The notes under the pieces are model-generated. The model was not told the DNA's origin and made no database searches. It was given only the letters and a program-made list of their open reading frames with translations. This document shows positions 57,935 to 64,000 of a stretch of DNA of 64,000 nt, in pieces. The position numbers were made by a program, and so were the translations under genes. The stretch's first letter is position 1. The number at the start of each line of letters is the position of its first letter. The stretch covers positions 7,461,501 through 7,525,500 of the forward strand of contig WPIO01000003.1 of the NCBI GenBank assembly GCA_009760855.2, in the 5' to 3' direction. Origin of the DNA: Cristatella mucedo. Taxonomy: Eukaryota; Bryozoa; Phylactolaemata; Cristatellidae.

Positions 57935-59261
57935 GTAAGGGGCAGGTACGCTATCCTTTGTCGCTAGCTTTGATGCTTGGCTGGCAGCGGGCAGTCGTGC
58001 CACAGCGATAGCATTTCTGCATTTGCGACTGTGTCGTGCAAAGAATCGCTTTCGTGTCGATCAGCATCGTCCGTGATTGTGAGCTTGTGGGGTCGAAATT
58101 AGTCGCTAAATAGCTAGGTTACTGCAGATGCTCGAACTAGGACGTGTCTGCAGAAGCTGTAGAACTTGCCATTCCAATTCAAATGAATTGCAGCACGAGC
58201 AACGGCAGCAGCAGCAGCTACTGCCGTGCGCTGCTGCTGCTGCTGCTGGACTTTGAAAATCCAATGCTGCATCACTTGCGACTACCGATCGGTGTAGCCC
58301 TTGCCACCTTGGCGATTCTTTGGTCGGCAATATGGCACCAGTCTGTCTGATTGGGTTGCATAAAACGTGCTCTGCGATCCAAAAAAAGCTCAGCCTGCTC
58401 GCATGTCCGGAGCTGACTCACATCGAACCGTTGAGTGCAGCTGTGTGAAGCATTAGAAATTCTTCACATCTTCTGCGAGGACGCCGGCCGGATGTGTATT
58501 AGTTTATGATGCTGAGCATCAGTTGGGCTTACTTAGCGCGAAGGGGGGGAGGCCTCTTGGCTCTCGAAGCTCTTATCTTTCCACAAACGAAGGAAGTAAC
58601 TGGTCAGCTTGGAAGTTGAACCTGGGTCTCTCGTGCCGAAAGCGAGGAAACACAATGTCCTGGTGCTGTTTAATACCCCTATTGGATAATAGCGCTGGCC
58701 AAGAAAGAAAGGGTGTCTTGAAATGGTTTAATAGTGATTTCTATACCTCCACAGACCCATTGGGCCCCACGTGTTGGTCCTTGGATTAGTGCCACTAATA
58801 AGAATGGACATCGGTATCCTCTCTGCTCAGCCATAGCTATCATACTTCAGCATGCCGACCTTTCCATGTGAATTGGGCTACCGATCAAGCCAGTGGTTGC
58901 TCAATCATTGGCCTGCTCTGTCAGGCTACCTTCTAAGCGAGGTACCTTGCCTGGGCGACGTATGCATGCAAATCTGCTAATCCTTCCTGTGATAGTTATT
59001 GTTAAAGTCCCTTTTGCCTGTTGCCTCTCAAGGATAAGGTCCCTAGACCGACAAGGATTGTAGTCTTCCAGCTAATGGTGTCACTCTCTCAGCATCAGCT
59101 GCTGCATTGTAATTACCCGATATTCACATCCTGCCTGCACATTTCCCACACTGTTGCACGCCTTGCACATTGAGTACGTGCATTGAGCTTTCGAGATTTG
59201 GCAAATGTCAACTCTAGTAGCCTAAGAGTCTCTTTGTAATGCTCTGCTGAACTTAAACACT
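57935..59261. other. TRDMT1 downstream intron, no exon recognised
   Basis: Holds an AGC/CTG trinucleotide run (~58195-58250) that gives serine or leucine runs in open frames. The CFTKGYG part of DNMT2 was sought and not found. Confidence 0.45.
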
Positions 59262-59392
59262 TCATTTGTATAGTGCCTTAAGAGAACTTAATCTGTATCC
59301 AGGTGCTTTACATATGGCAAAAGACTTGAGCACCGACCCGGTCGTTAAAGGCCAGCACCTTACATCTGGGCCAAACAGGGGTGGCAGCCCTG
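59262..59392 (-). mobile_element. tRNA-derived SINE, family 1, minus strand, B box lost
   Basis: TTGTATAGTGCCTTAAGAGA and AACTTAATCTGTATCCAGG form the tail; the A side ends ATCTGGGCCAAACAGGGGTG. The middle is shortened. Confidence 0.65.
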
Positions 59393-59399
59393 GTAAGAC

Positions 59400-59586
59400 C
59401 TAAAATTAAAAAAAATCCTAGCTGATTAAACGGCCTCTTTTTGTATAGCGACATAAGAGCCTTTACGGCTATCACCACCGCTTGCAGTGGCGATAAAGTA
59501 TTGCCCACCGCAGGAATCGAACCCACGACCTCGGGACAGAGGTCATGAAAGCAACCGCCTTACCTAGTGTGCCATCACGACTCACC
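59400..59586 (-). mobile_element. tRNA-derived SINE, family 2, minus strand (good copy)
   Basis: Very close to the copy at 41010 along its whole length, including the B box and the A-box-like segment; by eye over 90% identical, so this family moved comparatively recently. Confidence 0.8.
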
Positions 59587-60190
59587 AGCTACTAGATGCC
59601 ATCTGCAAGTCTGCAACTGTGGTGGGGGGAGGAGGTCCTGGCGGTATTGCTTACATATATAAAGACCTGCCAGCTGCTGAAGACCTGCCTCGGCACACAC
59701 TAGCTACCGACCAAAACTCGACTTGAAACTGCACTGACCAGGCTATTTTGTTCGGCGACTTATAACTTGTCTGTAGACTCGGTGGCAGCTCTGCAACTGT
59801 CACTGGCTGCCCCGAGATCAGGCCTTTTTTTCGACGACACCTGATTGTTGTCTGTGTGTGCTGGCGTTTGTAGTGGCAAGCGTTGACTGGGCAAACTGCA
59901 GGCTGACATTACAGGAGGCACCACCTCATTGGTTGGTTGCGACAAGTCGTGTTCTGATTGGCTGTTCTTGCTGCCTGTGTGAGGCTTGTTTGGAGTTGCA
60001 CTGTCTCGTCTGTCGATGTCCCACCGGCCCCCTCCTTGCCGTTTGTACTAAAGGAGTGAGTGCAACTGACAGGTCGTGTCAGCTCCATGCATGCCAGCCG
60101 CGGGCGGCAGTTGGAGGTAAGCGACCGCTTCTCAGAAGCTACGTGTTTGCAGCTTGAAACGGTCAGCTCAATGGCCGTCGCTTGAGCTTC

Positions 60191-60620
60191 AGTCGCCGTG
60201 CCCGACCTTGTCGTTTGCCACCCCCTCCCGCCTTCTGAGAGCTTTGCGCCTCTTTCGCTCACAAAGCTCACTTCCGCCGTCGCTCCAGCAGCCTTGGACA
60301 CGCCGGCCTCCGTCCTCCTGAAGCCGAAGCCCTTCTCCCCCCCCCTGCTTGTTAGCGGCTGCTATCTGGGCTGACGACGGCTGTTGCGCTGCCGTTTTGT
60401 TTGCCACCAGCCTCGGTTCGAGGTGCACCGGCTAGAAAGCGAAGCACTCAGCAGAGACGCGACTGTCAATGTGAACTTACCAGCACCGGTCACTAGTTTG
60501 ACCCTAGTTGCCGAGCCGTCGCTCAGTGCCGCTCAGGTCGCTCAGTGCCGCTCTAACTCGTCACGGCCGTCGGCAGTTTTCACGTGCCGGCGAATGCTTT
60601 CTTCTGATTTGAAGGAAAAA
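60191..60620 (+). other. Possible coding exons of the TRDMT1 linker region (weak)
   Basis: After an AG at 60191-60192 a frame in the phase needed by TRDMT1 exon 5 runs open (PDLVVCHPLPP through VLLKPKPFSPP) to a gttagc donor near 60350. A second open stretch starts after ttgccaccag at 60410 (PRFEVHRLESEALSRD) and ends in a TAA about 200 bases on. The DNMT2 linker is variable, so similarity cannot decide; this may be non-coding GC-rich sequence. Confidence 0.2.
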
Positions 60621-60739
60621 ATATAAAAAGTCTGCTGATTCGACATTTAAACTAGCACTTTTTATTTTTATGTCGAAATGAATCGAAACTAATAATAATT
60701 ATTTATTTATAAACATTATTTATCAATAATGAAAATAAA

Positions 60740-60890
60740 ACAAGCTGTTTAAAGGATTCTCATTTAAATAGCCAAAGAAGAAAAGGTTTAGCGTCGTCTA
60801 TCCTATCGTCCCTCTTGCAGTGAGCAGTAAAGGATTGCCTGCTGCCACGAGGCCTCGAACCCTTGGCCTCAGCCCCTGCCTGTCTCAGCC
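60740..60890 (-). mobile_element. tRNA-derived SINE, family 2, minus strand, diverged
   Basis: AAATAGCCAAAGAAGAAAAG, CTTGCAGTGAGCAGTAAAGG, ATTGCCTGCTGCCACGAGG and CCTCGAACCC keep the family order. Confidence 0.5.
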
Positions 60891-60965
60891 CTCAGAGCTA
60901 AGGTGCTCGCTCTTCACTGACTCAGATCACGTGGGTTTGAGTCCAGCACTGGGCGATCCTTCCAT
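60890..60965 (+). mobile_element. tRNA-like SINE head, plus strand
   Basis: AGCTAAGGTGCTCGCTCTTC and a B-box-like GGGTTTGAGTCC, then GCACTGGGCGATCCTTCC. It lies head to head with the minus-strand copy before it, forming an inverted pair. Confidence 0.45.
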
Positions 60966-61099
60966 GCCCACTTCAAGCAGCATTGATAGTTAGTAACGCC
61001 ATTCTGCCGCTGTGCAAATGAGGCCGTTGAACCTGGGTCGTCTAGTGTGAGTACCTTACCCCTAGGGCTTAGACTCAGAGGCCTCACTCCCTTTGCTCT

Positions 61100-61860
61100 A
61101 CATGCAGTGCTGGCCTCAAAAAATTTGCCATGCTCCCTGCCCATCGGCCAGGTACATCGCTAAAACACGAGGAAGCCAGCACTGCTGAAATAAAACGAGG
61201 CAAGCCGTACTTAAGCCGCTTGCTATGCACAAAATGCGATAAAATAAAAATGATAGCACGTTGCTCCTCTTCACTTTTTTTTATAATGGCAAGGAGCCTT
61301 CTGGCCATTGACCCCAACAATCTCTCGCATATCATCTGAGGGGCTTTTCTACCGCTCATTCTGCAAGAATTCATTCATTCTGCAGAAGTTTGAACGACTC
61401 GTCACAATTTTGTGGCAGAACGACTTGTTCACATATTGTACCCTCCAACTCCTGCCACAGATGTTCAGTGGGGTTCCGATCTGGACTGGGATTTGGCCTA
61501 TATAAAAACCGGAAGTGATTGCAGCTCCTGTGTAAAGGGTTATCAAAAAATCTTGTATGATACCAGTGGTATGCTTAGTAGTATTGTACTCCTTCCAAAT
61601 ACAATCCAAACCATGAAGGCTATGTGCTGACGAAGTACCAAAATTCTTAACGATGTGCAAATAGTGTTCTGTGTTCATTATCCCCTGCATCCGGTGCAAG
61701 CTCCGCCGCACCAAGGCAATCGCACACTCGCTGAGTGCCCTGGGAGGTAGCAAAGAGAGTGAACTTAAGATTCACCCGGCGAGAGAAATTTGCTCCATTC
61801 AGCCGTATTTTTTGGCTAAAGCAAGCCTCCTGCGTTAGCACCTTACGCTAAGTAGCGGCT
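61100..61860 (-). mobile_element. Decayed Tc1/mariner-family transposase
   Basis: On the minus strand, in different frames but in family order: VNLKFTLFATSQGTQRV, MNTEHYLHIVKN, EYNTTKHTTGIIQDFL (the QQDNAPKHT region) and SPDRNPTEHLWQELE (the SPDLNPIEHLW motif). Frameshifts and stops show it is inactive. Terminal inverted repeats were not recognised. Confidence 0.75.
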
Positions 61861-62199
61861 TCCTCTTAGTAATCCTGAAATTCATGCCTTGCTTGAGCCC
61901 CCTTCCTAATCGTTCTTACGCCGACGAGTAATCCAGGAGGGCTCTAACACTTTCTCAATTTTCATCTGACTGCTGGGCCTGCTATGCATTGCTGCCATCT
62001 CATTTTCCAGCCCTCCAATGTCGTCGAGCAGCGACGTCTACTGCTCCCTTGATTCATTGTAAATGTCCTCTATTGACAATAAATTAGCTTTTCCATTCCT
62101 TCACGTAAATGCAGTTGGCAACAAAAGCTTTTGCTCTTCAGGTCCTAGACTGTGGGACTCAATTTGCAATTCATAAGTAACGGCATCTTCTCTCTTGCT

Positions 62200-62465
62200 G
62201 ACGACTGTGGCACATCTTTCCAGCCGTCTTGAACTGCTGCCTCTATGCTACTCTCTACCTCAAGTGCTCTGCCCTTCTCACTCAGCTATGCTTCTCAGTT
62301 TCTCTTCGTTATGTGAAATAAAGTCTGTTGGCGCAAATTAAGACCGTATGCGAACTTAAAGCTGCTTAGGCTTTGAGAGCGCTATCGGAAATTTTCATGA
62401 GTAACACCCATTTGGTCTTGGTGACTTTATGGAGTGAGTTAGATGGAGATACATACTTACTGTAC
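62200..62465 (+). repeat. Unclassified dispersed repeat, family 3
   Basis: GACTGTGGCACATCTTTCCA, CTCAGCTATGCTTCTCAG, AATAAAGTCTGTTGGC, GAGTAACACCCATTTGGTCT and a GATGGAGATACATAC end. Confidence 0.65.
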
Positions 62466-62514
62466 ATACACATAAGGTATAGGTCGGGTATAGGAAATGT
62501 ATAAGATCAACAAA

Positions 62515-62622
62515 CATAATTTTTTTATAGTGGCAAAAGAGTCTTAACGGCTATCGCCACTGCTTGCAGTATACAATAAAAGATAGCCTGCTGCAGGACT
62601 CGAACACGTGACCTGGTTCGTT
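62515..62622 (-). mobile_element. tRNA-derived SINE, family 2, minus strand, truncated
   Basis: AAGAGTCTTAACGGCTATCG, CCACTGCTTGCAGTATAC, then GCAGGACTCGAACACGTGAC. The A-box side is missing. Confidence 0.6.
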
Positions 62623-63354
62623 CTGGTCTGTACTAGTTTCTTCGAATTGTACTGCTCTGTTGCTTCTGAAATGCCAAGCTTCCTCTCAGTTGTTCAATTA
62701 TAATAATCCTCATTATTCAATTCGAGGATAGTATCTTCTGGCCTCCAGCGAGTTTTGAAGACCGGGGCATCGTTGGTTGAGCACTGCTCATCACCAAATT
62801 TTATTGTAGCAGCATTTCAATGTTTTTTTTTCCGGATACGAACCTTCATTTTTTCTAATGGGAAGATTATTTGTGGCATCATGCCGCAGGTAATTTGCGA
62901 TAGTCAACTAAAATTTCAACGTTACTATGCTGGCAGTAGCTAATGAGCGTCCTTATATTTATTTTAATAGGAAACACATTGTTAAAATAATTTCATAATT
63001 GGTTCCTTTAATCAGCAGGAATACTCTCAGACGGAGCCAAAAAGCAAGGAGCCCTGCCAGTGTACGGATTATTTGTGCTATCACTCTATGTTGCCGAGTC
63101 TGTGCGTTTAAGGGAGTTGCCATTATGTCGTCTGTCGTCTGGTGTCTGTCCCGCTGTGATAGGAGTAGGTACAATGGAAAGTGTGTCTTGATCCACACAG
63201 GTGCTCTTTTCTAGGTTGCCGTCAGGCATTTGGGATTAACCTTCCGATAAATGCTGTCAGAGTAGTGAACTATTGTTATCTGACCATTTTGCTCACCTTG
63301 AAACTGCGTCGCCTGACCCTTTAGCAAAGAACATTTGCTGCCTCAATTAAGAAT
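62623..63354. other. No recognised feature
   Basis: AT-rich, short open frames only. Confidence 0.45.
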
Positions 63355-64000
63355 ATTAATTATAGTAAAACATATATGTAGCACCCTAAGAGAATCAAAT
63401 CTCTTTCCAGGCTCTTTACAAATGCTGAAAAGGAACCATGTCAATTGATGAGAGTTATCACGTGCACAATTTCAGCACACGAAGAACAATTCAGAGGGCA
63501 GATTAGTGGCCTTGAGGAGCTGATAGCTTTGTAGCTTCTTTTTAAATGTCATGTCAGGTGATGAAGTGATGCCAGTCGGTTGTGAGCTCCGAGCTTTGGG
63601 TGCATAGGATCTTAAGGCATGGTCTTCAAAAGATTGAGGCTCGTTAGAGTTGCAAACAAACGATTCAAGTCACATGAGTGGGTGAGATGTGATGCTATAG
63701 GAAGCCTAATTGGGAAGTATTTCAGATAGGTAGGTCGGAGCAAGACAGTGAAGGGACCTAAGTGTGAGTGGCAGAAACCAGAATTAGATACTTGTTTATG
63801 GCTTGCCTGCACAGATTTGAGACAAGATATATATGTGACAGCTGGGACGTTCACGACAGACAAGCCTAGCTGCTGCGCACCAAATGGAAGCGTCTTATTA
63901 CACAAGCAGGAGGGCCTGCAATTAGCAGGAGACACATGTCTACCCAGGATGTCACGAATGCATGGACCAGCTTGACTGTAGTATCCTTATGTAAGTAAGC
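63355..64000 (-). mobile_element. LINE 3' part, minus strand, reaching the window end
   Basis: Reversed tail at 63370-63430 (CTAAGAGAATCAAATCTCTT), then reversed ORF end; the final bases include the reversed WTNAFVTS-like region. Diverged. Confidence 0.6.

Noticed and set aside
58144-58350. Coding exon with serine/leucine runs after TRDMT1 exon 5
   Set aside because: Dominated by an AGC/CTG run; no DNMT2 similarity and no fitting splice phase.

Overview
This is a eukaryotic, metazoan genomic window. It has multi-exon genes with GT-AG introns of 0.1-4 kb, very dense microsatellites, and an AT/GC-mosaic background filled with dispersed LINE and SINE copies. Nothing bacterial, viral or CRISPR-like is visible. 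The gene set (Dok-type adaptor, ZDHHC17/HIP14 palmitoyltransferase, CRP/MLP-type LIM protein, DNMT2) is pan-bilaterian. The species cannot be fixed from the sequence; an invertebrate is my inference.

Layout. 1-18 kb: no confident gene; microsatellites, a local duplication (4.2/4.9 kb), SINEs, and one long decayed CR1/L2-like LINE (14.8-17.3 kb) with a SINE nested in it. 18.2-19.25 kb (+): the 3' exon of a Dok-family adaptor (IRS-type PTB domain plus a tyrosine-motif tail). 22.5-37.2 kb (-): a ZDHHC17/HIP14 gene rebuilt in 12 phase-consistent exons (616 aa: ankyrin repeats, six hydrophobic segments, DPG, DHHC cysteine-rich domain, TTxE). 41.7-45.3 kb (+): a two-LIM CRP/MLP gene in four exons (194 aa), with a possible alternative terminal exon that would give a one-LIM isoform. 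51.2-57.9 kb (+): the first five exons of DNMT2/TRDMT1 (catalytic PPCQPF and ENVKGF motifs intact); its C-terminal part is missing or unrecognised. 58-64 kb: SINEs, a decayed Tc1/mariner transposase and LINE 3' ends.

ZDHHC17 and CSRP are divergent, with a GC-rich interval (38.6-39.6 kb) between them. The DOK-like gene and ZDHHC17 converge. No operon logic applies.

The most unusual pattern is a short hairpin-forming 3' tail. About thirty copies occur in 64 kb, both at the 3' ends of CR1/L2-like LINE fragments and at the 3' ends of a tRNA-derived SINE. This is the signature of a LINE/SINE partnership in which the SINE borrows the LINE reverse transcriptase recognition tail. A second tRNA-derived SINE family and a third, unclassified dispersed repeat are also present. 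Exon coordinates were read by eye from splice sites and reading phase; repeat boundaries are approximate.
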